A DNA stretch of 64,000 nt, taken from assembly GCA_035772405.1 (NCBI GenBank), contig JAYKKM010000310.1, forward strand, positions 1,449,501 to 1,513,500. The letters run 5' to 3'. Positions 42,634 to 53,408 of the stretch are shown piece by piece. The notes beneath the pieces are model-generated. The model had not been told where the DNA came from, made no database searches, and saw only the letters and a list, made by a program, of their open reading frames with translations. This stretch comes from Chrysogorgia sp. JL179-B06 (taxonomy: Eukaryota > Cnidaria > Anthozoa > Scleralcyonacea > Chrysogorgiidae). Position 1 is the first letter of the stretch. Every line of letters starts with the position of its first letter. The translations under genes and the position numbers were made by a program.

Positions 42634-44010
42634 TTATTTTAGAATTACAATGTGCTTTACCAATAAGCACCAGTTCAACCACACTGTACTTCTGCTCAGC
42701 AATGTTGTGAGTGAAATGCACTTCATTCCCATGTGTTGGAAGACTTGTAAAATCTTGCTTGCTGATGCACCAGCAACAAGAATTGCAAAATACAACAGGA
42801 AATTTCCTGCAGGAATTCTTGTCCCTGGCATATTTGGCTGACTATGCCAAGTGTTTTTCTTTCTATTGCAGGAAGGGTTGGAGCATATGGTGGTAATTTC
42901 AGCCATTGTACCATTTTCCTGGACTTCCACAAGTGGGTTGTCAGATTTACAACAAGGACAAAATCGGAAGAGGGTCAACAACTAGGCAAAGAATGCAATA
43001 AACTTTGGTTCTGTCCTTATATTGTCGTTCTTCATATACACTCCGAAACAAAGACATTGACACATAACTCACAAATTTAACCAATTGGCTTTGAAAGGGT
43101 GTTAGTCACTGGTGTACCGGTATTATTGTACCTCTTACTAAAACTTGTCTCATATTCTGTCTCAGTCCCCATTGTCTCTGTTTCATCCTCCAATATATCA
43201 TCTGATGGGCTTGAGCTATCAGGTTCATCTTCACCATCACTGTCATAATAAGAAATAATATTAAGGTACATCCTCATCCATACTTCTACTTTCTTGTTGC
43301 CAAGACTCATGTGGTTTCACTTCTTGTCGTGTCTGTTAAATATGTAATATTAAATTATGTTTGTTGATGTGATTTATAATACAGTAATAGAAACTAATGA
43401 CTTTTTTCTACACTTCAATACACTTTTTATTCTGTCCAAACACAAATTGGTTTTGCAATTGGTCTCATAAAATGTCCATCGTCCATCAGAACACATACGT
43501 GTTTCACTTTTGTGTTTGAAGATTTCTTTTCTGCACAACTTTAATTTATGTTTTGCTGCCAGCCCCATTGATGCTTTATCTTGTTTTTCTCCTGCAGTAA
43601 AGTCTTGCAGTTGCCACAGACAGTTGCAGTTGTCGTTTGGGTTGATTCTTTAAAATGAAACAGAAGAAAATGTATATATGAATATGATATATATATTATA
43701 TGAATACCCATAGTTAATATAACTTGACACAGGCGTTTACACAGGTGAGTAACACCTTGCTAAGAATGCCAAGAATGCTAATACGTTTCCATGCGGCGAT
43801 GCGGCATATGCTGATACAAATGGGAACATTTATATATTATTGTTTGATAAAGTAAAATTATATTTCAAAACATACCAACATGTTTTCTTGGCATGATTGC
43901 TGCTTTGGGATCTCAGCAGTGCTAGACGCAGATGGTAGCTCGGTCTGTTCAACGCACATTTCTTCCTTCGATGATGAGAAGTAGACGCCACCAAAGATTT
44001 TTTAACAATC
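42634..44010 (-). pseudogene. Zinc-binding repetitive-family protein, N-terminal part only
   Basis: Frame 42634-42981 reads FCPCCKSDNPLVEVQENGTM, then TICSNPSCNRKKNTWHSQPN, MPGTRIPAGNFLLYFAILVA and LQVFQHMGMKCISLTTL: two CxxC-type pairs (CPCC, CSNPSC), then a conserved GN-L-FAIL-AG block. I recall this as a common, probably transposase-related family in corals and other invertebrates. Its expected downstream core (GDGRHDS-like and SDRH-like blocks) is absent. Upstream minus-strand pieces are an acidic segment (43077-43310), a segment rich in basic residues and Cys (43374-43568), and VCGNCKTLLQEK near 43600. They may be exons or broken frames. Confidence 0.5.
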
Positions 44011-44019
44011 TACAATAAA

Positions 44020-45735
44020 ATAGCTGTTATTATTACACATTTTTAGGTCTAAATGTTGACACACATGATTTAACACTGGTGGCAAACATTGACAGTGCTT
44101 ACCCTTTTGTGTTCCTTATTTTTTTGTGTTGACTTATTTCCGGCGATGTGTCGGCATTTTCGTAAATACTTGTATTCCTATAATACCAATTTGGTCTCGT
44201 TTCAGCCTTCGAATGTCGAAATGGTATCGGAACTAACGAAAGAATTCGGCGTAAAATGTTCCGAACATACAACAGAATTGCTGGTCGGGGTCCACTTGTC
44301 CCTTCTTCGTTGTATGAAAGTACCACAATACTACTTATTTCATTTCAATTTTACACCATTTTACCGTTCCCGTTCCAGTATACAATTACAACCTTCTGTA
44401 CTGTAAAGTCTCAAATCAAGTTTCCAAATAATTAAAGCATTTAACATCGCACTATGACCTCTTGCATTTTTAAATGCGGATAGTTATAAACATGGGGAGA
44501 CACTTCGCTAGCGGATAATGTCCGGTGGGACACTATCCGCTGGGACACCGGAATAAGTTACGAGCCTATAATATCGCTGCCATAGAACTTCGCAATAACA
44601 TCTCAATTCCCCCTTTCCAATCCGTTCACGTCCATGCTTCGAACGCACTCACACAGCCTTCGAGGTAGCGGTACTTGCTTGTACTGTATATCAGGGTTCT
44701 GCTCGCACGACTCTAAAGACAATTTTGAAATGCAATCAAGTGCATGTTTTCCGCTCCACTCACTGTCACTTCAATAACTTTATATACCTGCCAAATGCAA
44801 ACCAAACACCAACTACATGGTACAACACGAGACCTACGTGCTGACTCTACAATCTATATCATTCTTGATTAACATGTCCGTTACAATTTATACAATCTGA
44901 ATCAATCCCAGGGTTCACCTTTGAAATTTCATCAAAACTGACTACCACTGCCCATGCAATGGCCTTTGAGGCAGCACTTTCCTTGCGATAGTAATTTCTA
45001 GTTATATTACTTATTTATTACATTACTTTTTGAGGAGATTTTCACATTTTCTGTCTGTGGTGACCATACTGTACCTGTAGGTAACTTGATCGGATTTTAG
45101 CTTTGAACAAAGTAGCAATTACCATATGTCTTATTCTTTATCTGGTTGCGAACTTTAACTGTTTACAGAAAATTATATTATAAAAATATAACATCACATT
45201 AATACCTTGAATTTTAATCCTCCAGTTTTGTGTGGCACATGCTTTAGAAACTCAGCAATGTTCCCCTCGATCTCCAGTTCACTGGTCTTTTTGTGTACCC
45301 TAAGACATGCCTCTAACGAAGAGAAACAAAAATCCTGTTGATTATAATCAAACAAACAAAAACAAAACATGACAACACAGGCAGGTTCGTGTTGCTGTTG
45401 TGGCAATAAATACTCCAACCATTGAGCTGCTTTGACTCAGATAGCGAGCTACCTAAAACTACACTTTAGCCAAATCAAGTTAAATAACATACACGTAGGA
45501 CACGGTCCGGAAAAGCTGTAAAAAATATCATCACTAATTGATCAAAACAACATTTAAAAACAATTAACATACTTGTAATGATTTTGCAGATACTGAGGTC
45601 TCTAAAAGCTAGCTTTGTCTTCCTCCCTTTCAAGCTATATAAAGACCATAAGTTATTTGTTCCGATCTTTGCCATGATCCGCCTTGTACTGTCTGCACAG
45701 CTGGTACCACACAGAGCAACCAAAAACTGTACCTA
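44020..45735. other. Non-coding stretch
   Basis: Several frames of 70-100 codons overlap on both strands (44089-44406, 44099-44326, 45194-45418, 45475-45844) with no known motif. A small palindromic group of GGGACAC/TCCGGTG words lies at 44519-44553. Confidence 0.4.
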
Positions 45736-45915
45736 CAGTACAAACTGTTGTGATGTGGTTAATGATTTGATTGGCCAATCACAGACATGTGATTGGCTGC
45801 CAAAAAGGCGGGGCGGATATTACAGTTGGGGACATAAAGAGTGAGACTCAAAGACAGAAGATTTACTTATGTTTGTACATAAAGGTTTAAGAAAATAAAG
45901 TATGTAAATACACAT
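45736..45915 (+). repeat. Putative 5' LTR of a gypsy element
   Basis: The stretch ends ...GTATGTAAATACACA and is followed at once by TATTGGCGACGAGGATGG, which has the look of a primer-binding site plus leader before a gag start (ATG at 45930). A CCAATCA box-like GATTGGCCAATC lies inside. The left limit is not defined, because no second copy is in the window. Confidence 0.45.
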
Positions 45916-45929
45916 ATTGGCGACGAGGA

Positions 45930-46680
45930 TGGCCACGGGTATAGATTTATCGGGCATTCCTCAATTTAATCCGAACGACGATCCCACATCAGTGAGTCAA
46001 CGATGGAAGGACTGGCTGAAGCGATTTCAGCGCTTTATCATGGCAATGGATAATAATAATAATAATAATATAATAATAATAATAATGGTTTAATACGGTT
46101 TAATACAACATATCCAAAAATTACATTGGCTCTTCTCGTCCGCAATCATAATTAAAGCTATATATATAAATGAATAAATAAATACACATGATAATAAAAT
46201 ACAATAAATTGATTCTGATTATACTAAAATTACAACTACAACTTAATTGTGGATGTCATTAGACTGACTCGTTCACTAGCCTACTCTCCGCCAAAGATAT
46301 CAAAGATGACACACGTAAACGCAGTCTTCTGTTATACGTTGTGGGTCCTGCAGTGGACAAAATCTTCGAAACCCTTCCTGAAACCGGAGAAGATAAGGAT
46401 TTTACACTGGCGGTAAAGAAATTAACCGATTATTTTGCCCCGAAGAAGAACATGTTTTTCGCCAGGCGAAGCAATGCCCAGATGAACCACACCAGGTTAT
46501 GTCAACTGGCTCAAACATGCGAGTTTACAGACTCCGCCACACAAATCAAAATTCAATTAATGGAACATTGTTTTTCGAGCCGCGTACGAAGAAAAGCACT
46601 CCGCGAAACCATCTCACTGGATGAACTGCTCAAATATGGAACTGCTCAAATATGTTTCCTTGTGGCGTTGTTTAAAATCA
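45930..46680 (+). pseudogene. Gypsy gag, interrupted by a LINE tail
   Basis: The start reads MATGIDLSGIPQFNPNDDPT and SVSQRWKDWLKRFQRFIMAM (45930-46050). After an insertion (46052-46292) it resumes with KDIKDDTRKRSLLLYVVGPA, VDKIFETLPETG, LTDYFAPKKN, RLCQLAQTCEFTD and RRKALRETISLDELLK. This is the gag capsid-type domain of gypsy elements. Gag is cut off near 46680 by the next LINE, and pol is not present here. Confidence 0.75.
46052..46292 (-). mobile_element. LINE 3' tail inserted in gag
   Basis: About 240 bp inserted in the gag frame. On the plus strand it begins with an (AAT)n tract at 46052-46086, which on the minus strand is the (ATT)n tail of a CR1/L2-type element. Only the 3' end is present, the result of heavy 5' truncation. 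The right limit is estimated from where gag coding resumes. Confidence 0.65.
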
Positions 46681-48282
46681 AAAGTCCAGAAAGAAATTGC
46701 AGATAGAAAGAAAAACTTTTACAAGAATAAAGTGCAACATCTAAAGAAAGAAGATTGTCGCAAATGGTGGTGTGCTGTGAACAATATGTCTGGAAGATCT
46801 CGTAAAACAACATATTTCTCTTTGGAACGTGATGGAACAACCCTGAGCCAGCAAGAACTAGTAAACTCTTTGAACGATTTTTACGTTTCGGTCAATGCTG
46901 ATTTACCACCCCTGGATGTAACCACCTTGCCTACGTTCCTGCCGTCCAACGAGGTCCCCCCAACCATTCAACCATATGAGGTTGAAACCAAGTCCTCTAA
47001 AGCTCAACGTCCAGATAATGTCCCATGCCGTGTTCTAAAGGAGTTTGCGTACGAGTTGGCAGCCCCCATTGCTACAATCTTTAATGTTAGCCTTACCAAT
47101 GGTATTGTACCTGGTATATGGAAGGATTCCAACATTACCCCGATTCCAAAAATAAAATTACCAATGTCTGAAGGCGATATAAGACCTATATCTTTAACAC
47201 CCTGTTTGTCAAAGACATTGGAAGATTTTGTTGTGTCGTGGATGATGGATGATGTTAGAGAGAATATCGACCTAAATCAATTTGGTTGCCTAAAAGGAAC
47301 TTCCACTACATATTGCCTGTTGGACATGGTACATACTTGGCTAACTCATGTGGACGTCCCTGGTGAGCATCTGTTTCCTGTTGACTTCTCCAAGGCTTTT
47401 GATCGTATTGGTTACAACGTGTTGATAACAAAGCTAATAAACATTGGAGTTAGGCGATCCTTAATCACGTGGATTATTGTTTTCTCTCAAATCGGCGTCA
47501 ACGTGTCAAACTAGCAGAATCGACATCACACTGGCTACCCGTAAAGCCTGGAGTCCCTCAAGGAACTAAATTGGGACCTATCCTTTTCCTAATTATGATT
47601 AATAATCTGAGAATTTCTTCTCCAGACACCAAGACTTGGAAATATGTGGATGACGTGTCATTATCTGAGGGTCTTTCACGGGACAGTGACTCTACTACCC
47701 AGTCTAGCCTTGACACCATTAGCTCCTGGTCCTCTTTGAATTGGATGAAACTCAATGGCAAGAAATGTAAGGAATTACGGGTGTGTTTCCTTAAGGAGAA
47801 ACCGCAGCTTCAACCACTCCACATTGATGGTCAGGAGTTGGAACTTGTCTCGTGTTATAAAGTGCTTGGTTTGACGATACAAAATAATTTCAAATGGAAT
47901 GAACATATCAATGTTACTGTTTCCAAGGCCTCGAAACGCCTCCATATTCTGCAGGTTTTATGTCGTGGAGGTCTTCCTGCTGAAGACCTCCTTACCATCT
48001 GCCTTGGAGTATTGCTGTGCGGTATGGCACCATGCCCTTCCTTCGTACTTATCTGAAGATATAGAACGTGTCCAGAAAAGAGCTTTTAGAATAATTTTAC
48101 CAGGTTTTCATTATAAAGATGCCTTAGTGAAATTAAACTGCACAACATTGTTTGAAAGATGCGAGCAGCTATGTTTAAAAACAATTAAGAAAATATGGCA
48201 TGAAAGGGGCCCCTTTCGAAGAATCTTCCAGAGAATAGAGATAATGTTCATGGTTATAACACTAGAATTTCGAACTCACTAA
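46655..48282 (+). pseudogene. Reverse transcriptase of LINE copy 4
   Basis: Frame 46621-47514 includes KWWCAVNNMSG, DIRPISLTPCLSKTLEDFVV, NQFGCLKGTSTTYCLLDMVH and PVDFSKAFDRIGYNVLITKL (first catalytic Asp). Frame 47469-48056 continues with PVKPGVPQGTKLGPILFLIM, TWKYVDDVSLSEG (catalytic YVDD), NWMKLNGKKCKEL and CYKVLGLTIQNNFKWNEHI. Frame 47899-48282 ends with LEYCCAVWHHALP and IERVQKRAFRIILPG. Two frameshifts (near 47490 and 48000) break it. Confidence 0.88.
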
Positions 48283-48600
48283 CTTTATTCCATTGCCAAA
48301 CTGAACGTTTATGTAGTAGTTTTTTTCCGAGTTCTATAAAATTGTTTAATCGTTGCTAATTATACAGTACTAGTGATAGCGTGTTTTAAATCTTTTATCA
48401 CTTTTCGATTGTAAATATTCTTTAATTTAGGCTTCCTCTTCATTTTTAATATATATAATATATTGATATTTAATATAGTTCTATCAAATTTTTGTAATTT
48501 TCACTTTAACATTTGTAAACACATTGTAATTCGTTTTTTGGAACGCGATTATGTGTTAAAGATTTAAATTAAATTTAAAAAAATAAATTAAACGTGTGTT
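46655..48600 (+). mobile_element. Non-LTR retrotransposon, copy 4 (YVDD clade)
   Basis: A 5'-truncated LINE fused to the gag fragment. It holds most of the RT and ends in an A-rich tail near 48575-48592. The RT is distinct from copies 1-3 (YVDD, GCLKGTSTTYCLLDMVH, FSKAFDRI). Confidence 0.8.
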
Positions 48601-48861
48601 TCATAATCGCTGCAAATATGTATGTTAAAGTTCTCGCATAGTACAAAACATGGACTGGACTATGGACTCAAATATGAGTTCTATAAGCGTGTTCGATCAC
48701 TGAGATGCGTCGTCTGAGACTCTATGCATCATATTTTATTCATTCTGGCAAATAGCATGTTGAACTAGAAGTGTCAAATCGACAAGGTTCAAAGAATCTG
48801 GCGATTCATCAACGAACTCAGAGTCCGACTTTTCCTCAGTCACTGCAGTCACTGTCAGACT

Positions 48862-49345
48862 CAGCCATGGTCCATTCTTTCCCGACTTCGTTGTTGATTG
48901 GAGATTATATTTTCCCACTTAAACCTTGGCTCATGACACGTATCCCTGAGAAAAATCTTTTTGAGGCTCAAAGGGTTTTCAACTACAGGCTCTCAAGAGC
49001 CAGATGCAGCAAAGTGGAGAATCTTTACAAGACGCATAAGGGGTAATGTTGACTTGGTTAAGAAAATAGCACAAGCAACTGTCTGCCTTCATAACTGCAT
49101 TTGACAGAAAATGCTACCTACATCCCTGCAAGGTTTGTTGACAGTAGGGACATTGTGCATGGTGACTGGAGGAATGCGGGTGGAAGGGGATGGATGAAGG
49201 GGAATTTCAACATCTCAATCGCATTGGGGGCAATAGATATACATTTGAGTCAGATAATACAAGGTCTGACTTTAAAGAATACTTTAACAGTTCTGTTGGT
49301 GAATTATCTTGGCAATTACACCATGTTAGGTATTGTGGGGCTACC
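48862..49345 (+). pseudogene. PIF/Harbinger transposase C-terminal part
   Basis: Translation gives LLIGDYIFPLKPWLMTR, then NLFEAQRVFNYRLSRARCSK and VEN, the conserved C-terminal block of Harbinger DDE nucleases (D-FPL-PWLM; FN-R-S-AR--VE, where E is the third catalytic residue). KIAQATVCLHN, LTENATYIPARFVDS, NRYTFESDNTRSDFKEYFNS and WQLHHVRYCG follow in changing frames. The N-terminal half with the other catalytic residues is missing. A MADF-BESS gene faces it, as expected of the two-gene Harbinger plan. Confidence 0.8.
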
Positions 49346-49629
49346 ACTCCTAGATAGTAATTCTTACAACCTGAACCTGTATTATTATTTCTTCAACAGA
49401 AATGAAATTGTTGTTAAAATGTGTTTGGACCGTGATTAGTTTATTAAATAATTTCAGTGTTTTACAGTGCATGTCAGTCACTCTCACTGATATATTCTGA
49501 GAAGTAATTATGTGTATGAATAAACTACTGTTAATATATATTGCATGAATGTTCAAGCAAAATATTGTTGATCATGTCAATCTGGCATGATCTATTTAAT
49601 GTTATTATGAACAATGAGAGCAAGTGTTT

Positions 49630-49698
49630 AACTGGGATATCCAAACATGAGAAAACAATGGATGAAAACACAAGGCCAAAGGTTTGGATATCCTAGTT
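49630..49698. terminator. Hairpin between the convergent Harbinger genes
   Basis: AACTGGGATATCCAAAC at 49630-49646 is mirrored at 49682-49698 (17 bp, one mismatch) with a 35-bp loop. It lies between a plus-strand and a minus-strand transposon gene, about 285 bp after the transposase coding end. It may help end transcripts or may be a small repeat. Confidence 0.4.
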
Positions 49699-50050
49699 GA
49701 CACAAGCTTGAGTTGTTCACATCATCTCAAATGGGTTTTTATTGTTATTGAATATGTGACTTTTTTATGCATAATAAAGATACGAGAGGTTGTATCTATT
49801 GCAGTCTTGTGACTGTGGTGTCTCTCCTGATCAAATGCATCTTTGTTATTGTTCTGATTATTATCCAATGTTTATCCAAGTTTAGTGAAACATTTTATAG
49901 CAAATGTATAAATAACAACAGGCATAAATAAAATACTGATAAAATTGTAGTTGCTGAAAATTTGCATCAAAATATATTTTTAATGAAAAATGATACTTTA
50001 TTCCTTGTAGTGTTATATCACTTATCAGCAACTGAATTAATAGTTAAATA

Positions 50051-50910
50051 TTATTTACTATTTTTATAATGGTTGAAGAGGAGTAAATTGTGCTTGTTGA
50101 TCACCACTTTCATAATCAGAAGCAGGGTGACCAAAAGTTGCAGTTGCATGTGTTGGGGTAGCATAGTGATCTCTATACGTTTGGTAGCGCATACCAGGCA
50201 TAGTCGACACAGGTGTACAGTAGGCTGACCAGCAAATGCTGCTTGATATAACAGCTGTTCGATTTGAAGTCTGACATAATCTTTGGTATGAAGAGGGAGT
50301 GTTCTAAATCTTTGTGCAATATTTCGTGTTTTCTCTTTTCCTCGGGCTCGGGTCTTTTTAACATCTCTACCAGAGTCATCACTGATTTTAAAAGGGAAAC
50401 ATCGACCTCTTCCTTTGATGCCTTCTTTGCCCATGGTCGTATTGGTTTTATTTTGTTTGGTCTTGTTTTCACCTGGATAGATTCATTTTCAATCTCAGCC
50501 AGAGAAGACTCTACATCGTAGATGTCCTCCTCACCTAATAACTTGTCAACATCTTCAACGTCCAAACCCCCTACTCCGGCCTTCCTCTTCGCTGCTGTCT
50601 TTGTGAGATAATGGCATGTTCGTACTGGTGTTTGTCCTCTGGTTGATGTGGGTTACCAGCCAATCTAAATTGGAAAATTCAGAGGGAGGAGGCACAGCAT
50701 TTCTTCCACAACCAGATGGAATTGATTTCCTTTTGCAAAGGAACTGGCCATACGCTGTGCGAATGTTCTGCTGTAAATGAATGATTTTTTCCAGCAGTTG
50801 AGGCAGACGAACATATTCTTGTAATCTCGGCAAAACTTATTGTAAAGACACTCGTATTTCTGCACTTTTTCCATGAAGAGTGAAGAGCTAAACTCTGACT
50901 GTTGCCGCCA
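50051..50910 (-). pseudogene. MADF-BESS protein (Harbinger partner gene)
   Basis: Four overlapping minus-strand frames (50665-50874, 50555-50833, 50173-50565, 50051-50434) carry one protein: VQKYECLYNKFCRDYKN, LNCWKK, IRTAYGQFLCKRKSIPSGCG and FSNLDWLVTHI make a MADF (Myb/SANT-like) DNA-binding domain. Then DVEDVDKLLGEEDIYDVESS, RPWAKKASKEEVDVSLLKSV and finally RTLPLHTKDYVRLQIEQLLY, a BESS motif for protein contact. In Harbinger elements such a Myb-like protein guides the transposase to DNA. Three frame breaks within 860 bp make it a pseudogene, unless some are introns. Confidence 0.75.
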
Positions 50911-50989
50911 TCTTGCCGAATAATAAACTGGTGCATTCTGAGATAGATTTAGATCGTGCCAGACTCCCGATCACCTGAAACTGTGATCT

Positions 50990-51560
50990 GTGTTTGGCGG
51001 CCGCTTTTTACTCCATATCTCCTACTTATCAATTTTTCTAATTAGTTTATCTGGTGATGTTCAAACTAATCCCGGACCATGCGGTTCTCTTAACGTTTTG
51101 TGTCAGAATGTCAGAAGCTTAAAAGCAAATTACCAATTGTCCCCTGAACAAACTTTCCTGTTTACAAGATATTGTTTATGGCAACAGCTTTGACGTTGTT
51201 GCTTTAGTAGAGACTTGGCTATCCAACAACATTAGTGATGATGAAATCTTGTTAGCTGTCAAAGACTCAATCAGATGTGTACCTACCGATTTTTCTTCTG
51301 ATACATTAGAACTTGCCTCTGTCGTGATTAATCCGTCTTCTAATAAAGTTCTTGTCGCTGTTTGTACCGCCCACCTGATTCTTCTAGTGAATTCTTGCAT
51401 GAACTGAATCGTTTCCTAAAATTTGTTTCTGACTCTCAATTTAAGGATGTTGTATTGTTTGGTGACTTTGGTGACAATTTAAGAATGTTGTATTGAATGG
51501 ACCACAATGCAACCTCAGCTTTTCCTGACAACTCCTTGATCTGTCATGCTACCAAGTTGA
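50990..51560 (+). pseudogene. LINE 5' end: 2A-like peptide and endonuclease
   Basis: The frame 50990-51193 starts with a hydrophobic leader (HISYLSIFLISL) running straight into SGDVQTNPGP, a match to the 2A ribosome-skipping motif (residues 21-30, ending at 51079). Next is NVLCQNVRSLKA, the start of an APE endonuclease. In shifted frames follow FDVVALVETWLSNNISDDEI (catalytic Glu), VLVAVC(Y)RPPDSSSEF and DVVLFGDFGDN (GDFN block with N changed to G). 2A-like peptides at the N terminus of ORF2 are known in some CR1-clade LINEs. The rest of the element is lost. Confidence 0.75.
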
Positions 51561-52011
51561 TTAACTCTTTCCTTACCAGCCCAGTCAAAATGGGTCGTAG
51601 AAGACCCGCAAAGTCGTCAATCGAAAAACACGGCAAACGGTAACGCAAGATTAAAAATTGAAATTCGACAAGCGCGAGGAACATGAAATCCACGCACACG
51701 CCAAGTTTGATTTGATTTCATAAACAACTCTGCGTTTGGTGGCATTTTGAGTTTTCAAGATGCTACGCGGGCGTGCAAGATGGCCTTTTCTAGAAAAATG
51801 TAAATTTTTCAACCTGATTTATGATAATTAATGCTAATTTATATTAACATAATGTGTTTTGTTCGGGAATTTTAAAAGCACAAATAAAAGCCGGTTTATT
51901 GGGCTTCCAGAAAATGTATAGCTTTCGCAACAGTTATGGTTATTTCAAGAGATATCAATAGAACGTGGTCGTTCAATTTTTGATGTTTTTCAGCCGTAGG
52001 GAAAGAGTTAA
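51561..52011. mobile_element. piggyBac-like MITE with TTAA ends
   Basis: TTAA at 51561-51564 followed by CTCTTTCCTTAC, and GTAGGGAAAGAG followed by TTAA at 52008-52011: 12-bp inverted repeats with one mismatch, flanked by the TTAA duplication that defines piggyBac insertions. The 443-bp interior codes for nothing. Confidence 0.85.
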
Positions 52012-53400
52012 TGGGGGTTTGCCATTAAAGGCCACAGATTATTTTTCTAGGCTTGCTGATTTTCTCAATATAATCAGACAGATCTTCATTACGGCTTGCT
52101 ACTTGTTGTTTTCTTTATAAATCTTGGGCCATTTCCTGAGCCAAATTCTCTTACTCTGAATATTTCCTTCTCCACTCTTCCACCAAGTCGTTAGCTTGTG
52201 TAACGTTGTTTTTTATATCTTCAATAGATACCAATTCATGGACAAGGTTACTAAGGGACAATTTTTTACCATCAAGTTCCTTTTTCTTTATGCTACCACT
52301 AGCTTCCTTCCTTGAATTCTATATATCTTTCCTTCCTTGAATTCTAAATCCAGTTGCCCTGTATATTTGAAACCATCTTCTTGGAATCCAGCTATTTAAT
52401 AAGTCAAGGTAATCTAAAGAACTACCTTGAATATCCTTTTGGTCAGCCATTGCCATTCTATCCTATAATTTCAGCAGAGGATAGGGAATTTCCAAAAGAT
52501 AAAACGATTGCAAACACCATCCTGCTGAATATAAGACAGAGGACGGTCAACAATATTCAAATTATATTCAATTTTTTTGTATGGAGTTCACTCAAGCAGG
52601 ACAACATCTTGAAAAAGTGTGGGTAAGAGCCCTAGTACAACTGGTAATTAGCGATATAAATGTAGACATGGCTGCCAAAACTGAAAGAGAGTCAAGAGAC
52701 AAAGAAAATGCCATTTTTTAAAATTGCTGTTTCATTTAAAGTAAATATTTGGTATTTTGAACAAAATTCCGCAGAGCAAATGGGAACTTATCAGGTGTTA
52801 GTTCTACTTCTTTTTCATGCTTCAACAGCATTAATCATAATCAGAGGTTGGCACTTAAACACGGAGTGCTCGCATAAAAGGGGAAGCCCCAGCTTCCCCT
52901 CAAAACAATGGAGTCTCGAAACAATGGAAATTTTGTTGTTTTGATTACTTCTCATTTCTCGTTGTTTCCTGACCAATCACAGTAATTGAACTAATTATGA
53001 TTGACACAGTGAGCATCTCACTGCCAATATATGAAGCACTCCGTATTTAAGCTCCGTCCTTTACGAAACTGGCAATGACGACAAAAAGGTAGGCTACTTT
53101 CACGATTTTGGTGAAATGTAAGGGCATAAATAAGCTGAAAATAATCTTTGAAACTGAGCAATTGGCAGAGTGTTTACTTGGTCTATCTAGATGAATATCA
53201 CGCCGATCAACAGTAGACTTGTTGTAGTCTGAATTGGTGCACGAACCTTGCACGAAGGATCATGGCAATTTTCACTTTAAATTTATTATTATGTAATCCA
53301 TCGTGAATTGTTTGTATTGATTAGCAGACGAGCATGGCGGTTAAAGATTCCCCATCAATCGCGAATTTCAAGATGACAGCAAGAGGTAATCCCTCCGATT
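52012..53400. other. Non-coding stretch with a small inverted-repeat element
   Basis: No supported gene. 52854-52870 (CTTAAACACGGAGTGCT) is inverted at 53035-53051 (AGCACTCCGTATTTAAG), 17 bp with one mismatch, enclosing 164 bp that also hold a GGGGAAGCCCCAGCTTCCCC hairpin (52879-52898): a likely MITE. A frame at 52354-52626 has no motif I know. Confidence 0.5.
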
Positions 53401-53408
53401 TCAGTTGA

